DNA of 64,000 bases, from the NCBI GenBank assembly GCA_003116975.1, contig BGKB01000010.1, forward strand, positions 62,001 through 126,000, given 5' to 3'. This document shows positions 55,101 to 63,098 of the stretch, in pieces. Position numbers and translations under genes: made by a program. The DNA is from Aurantiochytrium sp. KH105. Lineage: Eukaryota > Sar > Bigyra > Thraustochytrida > Thraustochytriidae. Position 1 is the stretch's first letter; the number at the start of each line of letters is the position of its first letter. A model generated the notes under the pieces. The model worked only from the letters and a program-made list of their open reading frames with translations, was not told the DNA's origin and did not search any database.

Positions 55101-58100
55101 AAGAACGCATCTGGAGGCCCTTCTCGAGTGAAGCAAACGGTTCGCTTGGCGAGATACGCGGAAAGATTGCGCGATATGGCCCAAGAGGATCCGGACGCAA
55201 ACGTCGCTCGACAGGCATACGAAGTCGGCCAAATCATTCCGCAATTTGGATCCGAGATTGCGCACTCTCTCTTTGCTGACGATAGAGCGCCTCCTAAAGT
55301 CCGTTCCGCCGCGCTCAAGTCAATCCTCCAGAGAGCCCCGAACCAAGCTGCGATCGCTCAAATGTTGCCGATATTATCAGAGTGGATTGCGAATGGACCG
55401 CGTGGTCTTGTAGACGCTGCAATGCGAGCGATGGTGAGCCTGAAAGAGGGTGGGCCACTCCACTCTGCTCTCGCAAAAGGTACACTGCTCTCGTGGCAGC
55501 AGGCATGCAAACTTGTGGAGACGCTTGAACAAAATGCGCATAGTGTCAAGCGACTGCTTGATCAGCACCAGATGGACATTGTTCTCGAGTCTTTGGTCAA
55601 GGCCTATACTGCGCAAAAACAGGAGCAGACTGCGGCGCAAGACATGGGCGATATTGCAGAATTTGCCTTTTGTGACGCCCTTAGCGGACTTGGAGACAGT
55701 GGCTTTGCTTTCTCTGTTTCTGAGTCTTGGCTCGACTGTTTTGCCGACAGTGACGTGAACCTTCAAGTCGCACTAGCAACAATGTTGAGTGATGCGTGCG
55801 TTTGCTCCCTCGAGGAAACTATTCTGGGCTATATAATGAATGCTGAGACCGACAAACGCGTTCGAGCTTCGCTCGCGCTTGCTTTGCATCGCCTGAATCG
55901 ATGGAAGTCTGAATCTTTGCAATCGGCAATGGAGGCATGGCTCTTAGAAGAAGATGAGAGCATGCAGCTTGCCGCCATTGATGTTTTATGCGAGATTGGC
56001 GACATTGGCTCTCGCCTCGTTCGCTTGTTGCCATCGCTCTTGCATGGGGCGAGCTTCAGAATTGGACCTGCTGTGCAAAAAGCGAGAGCCCAACGTGCAG
56101 GTCTCCTCACGCGAAAGGACACGAAAGCACGCATGCGCATGGCCGTCCTCTCGCACCTGCGCATGCATAGTGACACGAATTCTCTTGCGGATACAGTGGA
56201 AGGCAAGGTCGCTCTGCGTGAAAGCATAGCGCACGGTGTTCAAACGCTTATGTTGCACCCCAAATTTGAGCTTGCGGAAACTGATGTCTTGCGCTGGCTG
56301 GATGACGCTGAAAATGTCAAACTCGTGACCTGTGAGATGCTCGCCAAATCGACCTGCACGGAAGCTGCGCGCACAAAATCTGTGGCTGAAAAGCTCTTCG
56401 AGATTTTGTCAGCAATACCCGACGGTCTGAATAATGAGTCCAAAACGAGAGATACTGCGCAAGCTGATGTTTCTCGAGTCCTTTGTAATGCTGCAAAAGT
56501 CGCACTTGTCACGAGGTTTCGCAGATTCCTGCCTTGGACTGCAGCCTCGGAACGACGACTTGCGACTGGATCAGCACAAGTGCGTGAAGCATTGCTGAAA
56601 ACGTTGGTTCTTCGGGACTGGGTGCAGGATCCTGCGCTCTTCAACGCAATGTTTCCAACCTTGCGCTCGTCTTGTCTCAATGACGATGAACGCGAAGTTC
56701 GGATAAGTGCTGTCGCGCTATGTACAGACTGGCTTCGCGCTGTCAAAGACACTCGCATGGAGCCTGCTTTGGCCGAAGCGCAAGCAGATAATGTTGCCCG
56801 GATGGAAGGGTGCATCGAAGATGTTCTTTTATCATTTGATCGTGAGCCTTCAGAGCTTTCGGCAGTAGTCGACCTCATGCGAGGGTCCACCATGTCCAAA
56901 GCCATCTTCATGGCCATGATCAAGCTGGTGCGTGAGTGCCCGGACCAGAATGTAAGCGCGCGCTGCAGACTTGCTCTCTCACAGGTGAAAAGCCCGCCTC
57001 CTTTCCAGGCAAGTGACCTTCTCAAGTTGGACACCTCCGGCCACGAGTCAAAGCTACTGTGGCTCACGCTCTTGAGAAAATTTCGACGGAATCCGGCATT
57101 TACGGAGATAATTTCCGACGCAGAAGTGGTCATCTACCTTCGCAGTTTTGTCGCCCCAGAGACTGCGCGTGCATATTCGCCATCAACTGCGCTTCTAGTC
57201 ATCGAAGTCTTGCACTGCTGCACGGATCTTCGCATCACGCTTGAGTCGGTCGACATTCTTAACTATCTTGACGTAGCGGCAACAGCCTACGCAGAGGCCA
57301 GCGATGAGCGGATCCTTCGTATTCTGCTGCAGTACTTGCTTGTCAGCGAGAATGTCCGACTGGATGCCGCGGTTGTTGGGCATATAATCGATCTCGCAGG
57401 GTCAGAGAGCACAGACGTCACGCTCGAAACAGATCGGTCGCGCAACATTATTCACTTCTTTGCGCAGTATCAGATCAAAGATGCAGCGGAGACCAGCTCT
57501 CTGCTGGAGGTCATGGAGGAGCACGAAGTTGCCGCATCTTTTCTCTTTGAGCCTGTTTTGAGTTTCTTGCGGCGCGAGCGGACTCACCGGTCATCGGACG
57601 AAGTACACAAGTCCCAAGCTGCCCTTCGTGCGCAGATTGATCAGCTTGCAAGAACAAAGCGGACGCTTGAAGCGACGTATCTAAGCAAGGAGATCAGATT
57701 CGGTTTTGAAATGCACGACACGCTCGGCGTCACATCGAAGCAACTCGCCCTTAAAGGCCGTGGAAAGATCAAAGAGCAGCGCGTGCAGAGGCAGGCGCTC
57801 AAAGACATGCGGGAAGCTGAGTGGGAGCAAGCACGCGCAGAATGGTTTCCGCCCACTCTGGTGGATCAACATCTTGAATTCATCAACGTACCTGCTTCGC
57901 TCGAGTACCAGCAAAGTCGGCTTTCCACAGCATCAACGGGAGTCTTTCTCAATGCTATACCCGATGAGATGGCCACTGAGCGACAGATCTTTGCACAAAA
58001 TGTGCTTCCGGAGATACGGCGTCGTCTCCGGGCCATGGGCGTGCCCGTCGCGCTGCACTTGAGCAATCCAGAAGCGCTCGGGATGTTCTTGGAGCCGATT

Positions 58101-60839
58101 TCTTCTTTGACCTCATCTTCGACGTCTAACTTTTCGTCAGCTTCAGGAGCGAATTTTGCTGCGGCCAATCTGGTCCGAATAGCGCAACGAACAAATCTTG
58201 CTCGTGAGTGCGCACCTTTCATGGTCTGCTTTCTAGGGGCGCGTTATGGGCAGCCGCAGCATAAGGCGCAAATTGATGACAGCATTGAAATGCTGGAGAG
58301 GGGCGCCTGCTTCCTTGGGCGACCTAACATGCCAACGAGCGCACTTTGCTATTTTCGCGACGCTACCTTTTACCAAGATCTTGCAGCGCATCTAGAGATG
58401 GAATCCATTTTCCAGCAAGCCACGCCACGGAGAAGCACAAAGGGGGATGCCAGGGAGAAAGGAAATGCGAGCAGCAATTACAATGCCATAGAACTTTCCT
58501 TTAGCGACAGCGAGAAGCCGGCGCTCGCAAACCTCGAAAAAGTGTACGCTGGTGAAGACAGTACTGACATTCGTCTCAAGTCGCGCCAAGAACGTGAAAA
58601 ACAGGCGATTCTCTCACATCCGTATGTAAAGTCGACCAACGTACGTCTTGCTGCGCCCGTCAAGTTGCAGAACAGTGGTCATGTCTCACCAAATTGTCTC
58701 CTGGACTTCTTTGCGCAAGTGACAGAAGATCTTCTGGCCCGCATCTTGGGTGAATTTCCCGTGAGGACTTCTCATCGCGCCAAACACACCGCGGGTGCAG
58801 TGTGCGGGTCAGAGGAGCTTGCCGAAGAACTCCCCTTCCGTCTCACTGAAGAGCAGCGCGCCCATGAGCACTACCTATGGGAGCACTCGCAACTTTTACG
58901 AAGCGATACGGAATTTGGTGGCTTCTTGCCGCGCACGCGCCAGCATATTTACCAGGACCTCCAGCACTTGCTTACAGAGGACGGGAGCTCTGACAACAAG
59001 TTGCGAGCGGAGCGCCGGACCGTCAAGAATCCCAAGTTCTGGACTAAGGATGAGCATCTGGGTAACAGCGCAATCCTCCTTACGGCTGAACGCTATCAAG
59101 GGAAGACGACGGTACTTGCAACATTCACCGACTGGTACAGAAGTACATGTGCGCCGTCGCTGCCACCGATCATTTTCCACTCTTGCAGGGCATCTGCAAT
59201 GTCAGGTGACCTCACTTTAATCTTGTTGCGCTTGGGTGTTGAGCTGCTCAATGTGTTTCATCCTCGCCTGGACCTAGAGGATTGGTCCCCCCCTTGCGGC
59301 TGCGCTCTGAACCTTGAATCTGTGCGGACCTGGTGGCATGGGCTTCTCTGTGAGGTTTCGAGCCTTGCGTTGTCAGATCATCGACGGCCTGTTCTCATCA
59401 TCGACGGTCTCTTCGAGGTGATGGATTCTGCATCTGTTGAGAGCAAGGAGATCTGGATGGGGCTGCTTCCGCAAAGGTATGGCGGCCGCTGTCCGCCAGG
59501 GGTCTCCATGATTCTGAGCGCATCGGCTTGCAGCAATGCGAAAGCTCTCGCGCGGACAAACAAGCGGCAGCACTTTCCCTATCGTGAACTACAGGTGGGA
59601 TCGCTCAGCAAAGATGAACAGACTATTCTTCTCACCGAGGCGCTTGCACGCTATCGCATGCGTCCCACAGAGAACCTGTTATTAAGAACCTCGCGAGCTG
59701 GCGCGAACTTTGCGCCTGCCAACCTCGACATTTTCGCGCGGCATGTGGCTGGCCTCCACGAAGGATGCACGCAAGTCGAGACAAGCATTGAACATTTGCT
59801 TGGCCTCTTGGGGAACGACGAGCTCGAGAATAATCGAGAGGAAGGCGGTGGGAACGCGCCGGACGGGAACGCGATTGTTGCAGATCGAGATCGAGCTCAC
59901 ACGATCCTCGACTCGATTTTAATCAGACTCGAAGTCGAATTTGGAGTATCGCTGTGTCGGTCAATACTGACATGTCTCGCTCTCACTGGACACATGGACG
60001 AGTCAGATCTCTTTGAATTTTCTTCGCAGTTCTCAGAGACCATCTCCCCGAAAGAATGGCGTCGCCTGTGCTTGCAGCTGGACGAAGTGGTCATTTGTGT
60101 TTCGGTTTGTGCACAGAACGAAATTGCGCCCTGGCAGCGTCGCGGATCGTCTTTGCGGAGCGTTAACTCGCAGAGTTCTCGCTCTTCGCGCGGACCTGAG
60201 GCGCGACGCATTAGTGACCTGGCTTCCCAGGACTTCTCGGCACGCAGAAAGTCCGCGGATGGAGGCGCGGGCAGGCGCTATGTGCGGCACGTCTCGGCAC
60301 CAGAAGAACTCATGCGGGCACTGCACGCCGAAACACACTCGGTACGTGTACTCAGTCTCCGATCTGAATGGTTCAAGCGAGGCGTCCTGCTTAGGTACTA
60401 TAATACCTCAGGAACGGCAAAGTGTCCTCAGCTTGCGGAGTTCTATGAAAGACTCTGTCGATTTTGGACAAGTAAACTCGACGTGTGGTATGCAACGTCA
60501 GCCCAGATCCCACTTCTCACGCATCGCGCTGCCGTGATGCGCAAGATTGTTTATTATGCGCTTTGCGCGTCGGACCCGCTCTCTTGTATTCGGCGCACGC
60601 TGCTATCGCCCAAGACGCTCGCTGCAATGGCAGCCCAAATTACGTGGTATGACGCCATGTCCGCCATGGCAGAGGACTTTGCGCGTGCTCTTGACTTTTT
60701 ACAGCAGGGCCACGATAGTAGGTTTACGGAGGAAGATGCAAAAGAGTGCGCGGCCAAGCTTGCATTTGCGCGCGAACGCATCAGCGCGAACGTTGACGAA
60801 ATCTCCGCAAACCCGGACTGCGTTACTGAATTACTATAA
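49191..60839 (+). CDS. Giant kinase-NACHT-HEAT-DUF4062-STAND protein (3,882 residues)
   Basis: One uninterrupted frame from ATG 49191 to TAA 60837. Residues about 140-340 resemble a Nudix-like module with a degenerate box (Ala-Ala-Arg-Arg-Ser-Val-Glu-Lys-Glu) and a Ser-Tyr-Pro-Gly-Leu motif. Residues about 495-960 form an aminoglycoside-phosphotransferase-like kinase with Gly-Phe-Ser-Gly-Ser near 504, Lys531, His-Gly-Asp-x4-Asn (795-802) and Ile-Asp-Phe (Asp815), similar to the TCAD9 type. A NACHT NTPase follows: Walker A Gly-Gly-Ala-Ala-Ser-Gly-Lys-Ser (Lys1114), Walker B Leu-Phe-Asp-Gly-Leu-Asp-Glu (1192-1198), Phe-Gln-Glu-Tyr-Leu near 1471. Helical HEAT-like repeats run about 1,600-2,780. 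A DUF4062-like segment (2,915-3,015; Phe-Leu-Gly-Ala-Arg-Tyr-Gly) precedes a second STAND NTPase (Lys3305, Asp3405). Probably a nucleotide-driven signalling switch. Its stop abuts the stop of the convergent kinase gene. Confidence 0.88.
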   Translation: MGGSAPEEGPRAGPVEPRDCGHGRQRRLGACTACRAAAAGVVVEQQGQKLGLTTQQALSAKLRVTRAVHAALDDEDARYRREEIESKGFRRDLVKATSVAEAAVLLEGHRQSQHNRKRVGLETGADTSSSTQSINEAAYKETEILDDTSFQDLSEFRTWLHESGIDTLHWGLARTKSSASLFREIQNKTSVLVIEAADGDSFRIFRLLRVVRARVKQEIERGRIRYLVEASQELGETGQLRYRNMLLSSMMRYGENAFNAARRSVEKEMQNINTVRGRCIPRRAITAKRDSPRVCVEDLESPSYPGLLTRYILVTVDVALDRRLPDADFCTVEYLPTMHIATKHYWKWRTRAEVAQIVNGKTSRSAPSTAHRRNLLLGDATESTSALLPGTEKPFFWSLYDDDFEEASDSDDLYIPFSRLRRHMRQWGLTENEISDLLQQIEDVLRDESLLSKSDFKEKLADPITELIVADQDSLSSRGLGNEHYQVLKNLFPNASRIFSRILHGGFSGSFVLQAQARYCDGSQGDPTVVKLDRRDLMRDEIQRFRALAPYMGDCAPAILQTDVEGSNSLLGGIKFELVGAVWMLPDFRSNLLNSGAAQPLSTFKKLFMHESAEEERARVEHALDKARVSSSHVLASHTSDKFLTMQTETQVARSPSSPASIASPMTGPMSPTSEDEEPRSALDARSPKEVSKGTNLVYGEVYQVLKEVFGEIMRTTTLSSKETISCSLLDVYKIDKYIGRLLEPPAVPDLTGAGAAGLPDWAQLDPTGSGRALLQRLLDKIDRQTYPYEMGLVHGDLNGMNILIDSHNIVWVIDFAFSGRGHVLTDIAKLESCVLFEYTQPRSNAEYEALQEVADILIQVGDLREVVFNSRFDMQTDAAPTDQLARVAFAWKAIKRLRMYAANYCDTDPGPAQMLVAMLHNAARALRFTDIKDKRLPFFVATSCAQRLLDFMETNRGSIKIPARAHSEAASRHKPMNASLSANQIRYEKHRYFHDVRVRESYILDLFTREPVNILEQTVELQMIEGSSREKVMREVANMDEIQAQRRLRKRLDALRGDILGCTADEGLGGSWPASAVNDEDNGHARFTSALQVLGNPRDEGHRVLLGGAASGKSCLMRKILVSMGHDLASDGHDVIPILILIIELGRLMTERKLTSEDDLLDAYFVSTFGEGSARLAFFRQMRKEDALCYLFDGLDEAGDHKPAIERYLAGLVDHERRIIISSRETGFNETAFRSFQFLQVMPLTDQMQSQIVEMRLGSDHPRLLTIRSELRKPQYAEIARNPLMLSLLVSLLANKANSASQSANGERPRSNQGILTRSYLYERAVAQLLHHGSMAKFGMRRGADDKHVQRSIETLASKISYGFLKSLAFTAQSLRTRDFGPDVLNRVAETYVADPVYFSSEVMAKPLALQEEVFRVIEVLQGAVYSGLCGLFATSRVSVQPNAAAEGSGLTTSQSSPQQVLRFVHLSFQEYLAGLFIVDHLQQALRSTKDGGEKPFCETIKSLLCICPEQETWGHLHDPWWQVTLASMAGSMPPRAFLAFAKCILSWDDSSGSNVLLCAELHAEAAASESLEGARDVGAEAPRSQVEALIKSRFSDYINEEELVDALTHPSRNLQLMALAEVHKLYDSRKAAYSIMFGPGIDETTDRAPLLLLPWYRRASAAYALSHLASVKNDEVIIDVLLGLWSDESGQVRRAAVEAIAALQAESHKLVIDELHRQLHDEVESENGHELVAALRVQHPRIIEDLLTIASVDESGASSSISSNSHEALLSLPLTVELLYTLCRAVSHAKILSVRSCAARILISRCAPEAGDEAAPLNETLETAFISWLEHPEVTFCMSAAQMLAQSTFKSFRIAQALTTLQKRVASLPGDHSDLWDAALVALVAVAQPADDLVHDALLFGLHAKASTTRGECIQLLQQLLPQILTQSQDFDESQEKRSLATSEPIEELSSAQASQEDRQAKNSRVPRKNASGGPSRVKQTVRLARYAERLRDMAQEDPDANVARQAYEVGQIIPQFGSEIAHSLFADDRAPPKVRSAALKSILQRAPNQAAIAQMLPILSEWIANGPRGLVDAAMRAMVSLKEGGPLHSALAKGTLLSWQQACKLVETLEQNAHSVKRLLDQHQMDIVLESLVKAYTAQKQEQTAAQDMGDIAEFAFCDALSGLGDSGFAFSVSESWLDCFADSDVNLQVALATMLSDACVCSLEETILGYIMNAETDKRVRASLALALHRLNRWKSESLQSAMEAWLLEEDESMQLAAIDVLCEIGDIGSRLVRLLPSLLHGASFRIGPAVQKARAQRAGLLTRKDTKARMRMAVLSHLRMHSDTNSLADTVEGKVALRESIAHGVQTLMLHPKFELAETDVLRWLDDAENVKLVTCEMLAKSTCTEAARTKSVAEKLFEILSAIPDGLNNESKTRDTAQADVSRVLCNAAKVALVTRFRRFLPWTAASERRLATGSAQVREALLKTLVLRDWVQDPALFNAMFPTLRSSCLNDDEREVRISAVALCTDWLRAVKDTRMEPALAEAQADNVARMEGCIEDVLLSFDREPSELSAVVDLMRGSTMSKAIFMAMIKLVRECPDQNVSARCRLALSQVKSPPPFQASDLLKLDTSGHESKLLWLTLLRKFRRNPAFTEIISDAEVVIYLRSFVAPETARAYSPSTALLVIEVLHCCTDLRITLESVDILNYLDVAATAYAEASDERILRILLQYLLVSENVRLDAAVVGHIIDLAGSESTDVTLETDRSRNIIHFFAQYQIKDAAETSSLLEVMEEHEVAASFLFEPVLSFLRRERTHRSSDEVHKSQAALRAQIDQLARTKRTLEATYLSKEIRFGFEMHDTLGVTSKQLALKGRGKIKEQRVQRQALKDMREAEWEQARAEWFPPTLVDQHLEFINVPASLEYQQSRLSTASTGVFLNAIPDEMATERQIFAQNVLPEIRRRLRAMGVPVALHLSNPEALGMFLEPISSLTSSSTSNFSSASGANFAAANLVRIAQRTNLARECAPFMVCFLGARYGQPQHKAQIDDSIEMLERGACFLGRPNMPTSALCYFRDATFYQDLAAHLEMESIFQQATPRRSTKGDAREKGNASSNYNAIELSFSDSEKPALANLEKVYAGEDSTDIRLKSRQEREKQAILSHPYVKSTNVRLAAPVKLQNSGHVSPNCLLDFFAQVTEDLLARILGEFPVRTSHRAKHTAGAVCGSEELAEELPFRLTEEQRAHEHYLWEHSQLLRSDTEFGGFLPRTRQHIYQDLQHLLTEDGSSDNKLRAERRTVKNPKFWTKDEHLGNSAILLTAERYQGKTTVLATFTDWYRSTCAPSLPPIIFHSCRASAMSGDLTLILLRLGVELLNVFHPRLDLEDWSPPCGCALNLESVRTWWHGLLCEVSSLALSDHRRPVLIIDGLFEVMDSASVESKEIWMGLLPQRYGGRCPPGVSMILSASACSNAKALARTNKRQHFPYRELQVGSLSKDEQTILLTEALARYRMRPTENLLLRTSRAGANFAPANLDIFARHVAGLHEGCTQVETSIEHLLGLLGNDELENNREEGGGNAPDGNAIVADRDRAHTILDSILIRLEVEFGVSLCRSILTCLALTGHMDESDLFEFSSQFSETISPKEWRRLCLQLDEVVICVSVCAQNEIAPWQRRGSSLRSVNSQSSRSSRGPEARRISDLASQDFSARRKSADGGAGRRYVRHVSAPEELMRALHAETHSVRVLSLRSEWFKRGVLLRYYNTSGTAKCPQLAEFYERLCRFWTSKLDVWYATSAQIPLLTHRAAVMRKIVYYALCASDPLSCIRRTLLSPKTLAAMAAQITWYDAMSAMAEDFARALDFLQQGHDSRFTEEDAKECAAKLAFARERISANVDEISANPDCVTELL

Positions 60840-62423
60840 TGAATTGTCACTGCCCTGGTGCTGCGGCGCTCCCGGCGACGTTGGGCTCCGGTATTGTAAT
60901 ATATTTTGCTTGGCAATAATGACAGAGCCCAGCGTGCGGACAGAGTTCACCTTGTACGCAGAGATGGCCGTGGCAATCTCCTTTTCTGATACTTCAATGG
61001 GACCCTCAACCTCCGGAAGAAGAAATTCGGCACGACCATAATCTGTACTCCAGGGATGTGCCGAGATCTGCGCAAAGGATGCCCGCTTGGAGACATCTTT
61101 TTCTAGAATAGACTTCAAGAGGCCAACGACATCGTGATCACTTTCCCTGGTCGTAACACCGGCGGATCCGAGGCGTGGTGGGTAGTTTACATTTCCTTCC
61201 TGAATCAGGTTGATGAGCGCTTGCGCAGTATCAGCAACGAAGGGGGGAGTGCCGAAGATCATCATGAACAAGGTCGCGCCAACTGCCCAAATGTCAGCAA
61301 GCTTGCCATTGAAGGCCTCCCCAGAGCACATCTCGGGCGCAAGAAAGGCCATTGTGCCATCTGTCCGATTAATCATGGGATCTTCGTCATCTCGAAAAGC
61401 CTGCGCAGCGCCAAAGTCGGACAGCAACAGGCGATCCGTCTTGTCGACAAGCAAGTTGCTTGGCTTGATATCCTTGTGAATGATGTTGTGCTTGTGCAAA
61501 TAGTCCATAGCAGAAACGAGCTGGGCCATTAGTCGTCGGGCTCTGCACTCTGGAAGAGGAGATGCCTTGCTGTGATCTGGCATGAGCGCTCCTCCATCCA
61601 CAAAGGACGTGACCATGTACGTCTTGGGGTGACTTGGGTCATCGATTACCTCTATGAGAGGCAAAATGTTGGGGTGACGCAAACGCTTCTGGATGGCAAT
61701 TTCTCGCTTCAGGTCCGTCCTTGATGCATCGCTTGTGCGCGGACCGAATTGTGCACGTTTTAGCCTTTTCCGATCGACTATTTTGATGGCACATAGCATC
61801 CCCGTTTCATGTCGTGCTCGAACAACGACCCCAAAGCTACCTGTGCCAATCACAGCGCCAAGCTTGTAGCCATTGACTTTGATCACGTTTCCGTCCTCAT
61901 CGGCGGTGACTTCATTCGAAGTAGTGATTTGCGTCTGCAGCGACGGTCCCATCTGAGGTGAGAAAGCGCCACGCTTGATCATGGATGACCGCCGACGTTC
62001 TGCGAGCGGATCAGCATCACTCGCAGCTCGATTCTCAAGAAAAGATTGCGTGGACGTTTCGGGAATCTCATTACTGCCGCTGCCACTGCTGCTGCTCGAG
62101 TGCGGTGCCGACGGAGTCGGCGAGTCTCCGCTGTCAGCGACTAAATCAAGTAATTCATGCGAAAGCTTTCGGTATTGTGCGATGAGTTTGCGCGCTTCGA
62201 TTAGATTGTCAACTTCATCTGCCCCAGCTGACTTTTGTGTTTCTCCTCGCATGAACTCAAGAGCTCGGCGCACAAGGTCACTTTCTGCAGCCGTCGCCAC
62301 CTTTAAACGAAGCACAGAGCTCGTAGATGGTCTCGGAACCACGACAGATGAACGCGCGCTTGCATTTGTCTGTTCGCCAAAGCTGATCTCGTTGCCGAGC
62401 GGCAAGCTCGCAGATCCCCCCAT
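60834..62423 (-). CDS. CaMKK-like Ser/Thr protein kinase
   Basis: Starts at ATG 62423, 529 residues. The N-terminus Met-Gly-Gly-Ser-Ala-Ser fits an N-myristoylation signal. The kinase domain spans about 186-460 with Gly-Thr-Gly-Ser-Phe-Gly (193-198), Lys214, Glu241, His-Lys-Asp (316-318, in place of His-Arg-Asp), Asp-Phe-Gly (336-338) and Ala-Pro-Glu (362-364). A basic insert after the catalytic lysine (about 220-238) matches the Arg/Pro-rich insert of calcium/calmodulin-dependent kinase kinases, and Leu-Ile-Glu-Val-Ile-Asp-Asp-Pro also fits. The C-terminal Ile-Glu-Val-Ser-Glu-Lys-Glu-Ile and a basic hydrophobic helix resemble the CaMKK regulatory/calmodulin segment. Such kinases activate AMPK/SnRK1-type kinases. 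The TAG stop (60834-60836) is directly next to the TAA of the giant gene on the other strand, so the transcripts must overlap at their 3' ends. Confidence 0.9.
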   Translation of the reverse strand: MGGSASLPLGNEISFGEQTNASARSSVVVPRPSTSSVLRLKVATAAESDLVRRALEFMRGETQKSAGADEVDNLIEARKLIAQYRKLSHELLDLVADSGDSPTPSAPHSSSSSGSGSNEIPETSTQSFLENRAASDADPLAERRRSSMIKRGAFSPQMGPSLQTQITTSNEVTADEDGNVIKVNGYKLGAVIGTGSFGVVVRARHETGMLCAIKIVDRKRLKRAQFGPRTSDASRTDLKREIAIQKRLRHPNILPLIEVIDDPSHPKTYMVTSFVDGGALMPDHSKASPLPECRARRLMAQLVSAMDYLHKHNIIHKDIKPSNLLVDKTDRLLLSDFGAAQAFRDDEDPMINRTDGTMAFLAPEMCSGEAFNGKLADIWAVGATLFMMIFGTPPFVADTAQALINLIQEGNVNYPPRLGSAGVTTRESDHDVVGLLKSILEKDVSKRASFAQISAHPWSTDYGRAEFLLPEVEGPIEVSEKEIATAISAYKVNSVRTLGSVIIAKQNILQYRSPTSPGAPQHQGSDNSL

Positions 62424-63098
62424 GGATCGATTCTCCAGGCTTTACTTGCTTCACTGCAAGAGTCACGAGAGCGACCGATAATTATTTCGAGTTGCGTCGG
62501 TCAGCCACTGGCCCGGGTGGACAATCAAGGTAAATTAGGTTTTAGATTGACTGATCGTGAATTTGCAAACGAGGAAAGAAAACAATCGGCCCGACCCGCC
62601 GGAGCCGATGCCTTTTCGGGGCCTGCGCTAGCGTACGGAGCTAGGACGAGCGCGAGTTGAACTCATTGTCAGCCTAGATATAAGCTGGTCGAGACGCATC
62701 CCCCGTGGCAAGACTGGGTTTATGGCTCAGTGCAGTGCCACTGTCAGTGCCACGAGGCGGCCCGGAACCCGATGTCCGTAACGGATCAATCCAACAATCT
62801 CGTGCGCCATTACTGTAGCAGCTTTCGCTCTATTATTTCTGTGAGACTCAATAAGAAAGAATGAAGAAATGAAATGCAGAAATGCTGAAATGCAGAAATG
62901 CTGAGATGCACAAATGCCGAAATGCAGAAATGCTGAAATGCTGAAATGCAGAAAGAAAGAAAGAAAGAAATGCAGAAAGAAATGCAGAAAGAAATGCAGA
63001 AAGAAAGAAAGAAATGCAGAAAGAAAGAAAGAAAGAAAGAAAGAGAGGTCGATTTGTGATTTTATTCCTACTTGGAGAATTTTGGGGGGCCAAGTTTT
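62424..63098. other. Upstream region of the kinase gene with GAAATGCA microsatellite
   Basis: About 675 bases between the kinase start and the 3' end of the FMO gene. Contains a tandem array of GAAATGC-type units and a short stretch at 62585-62606 similar to 18573-18593. No gene seen. Confidence 0.6.
62862..63046. repeat. GAAATGCA/GAAATGCT octamer array merging into GAAA repeats
   Basis: Imperfect octamers of GAAATGCA and GAAATGCT followed by GAAATGCA spaced with GAAA units. It ends about 50 bases from the FMO stop codon, so it probably lies in or near the 3' untranslated region. Confidence 0.9.
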
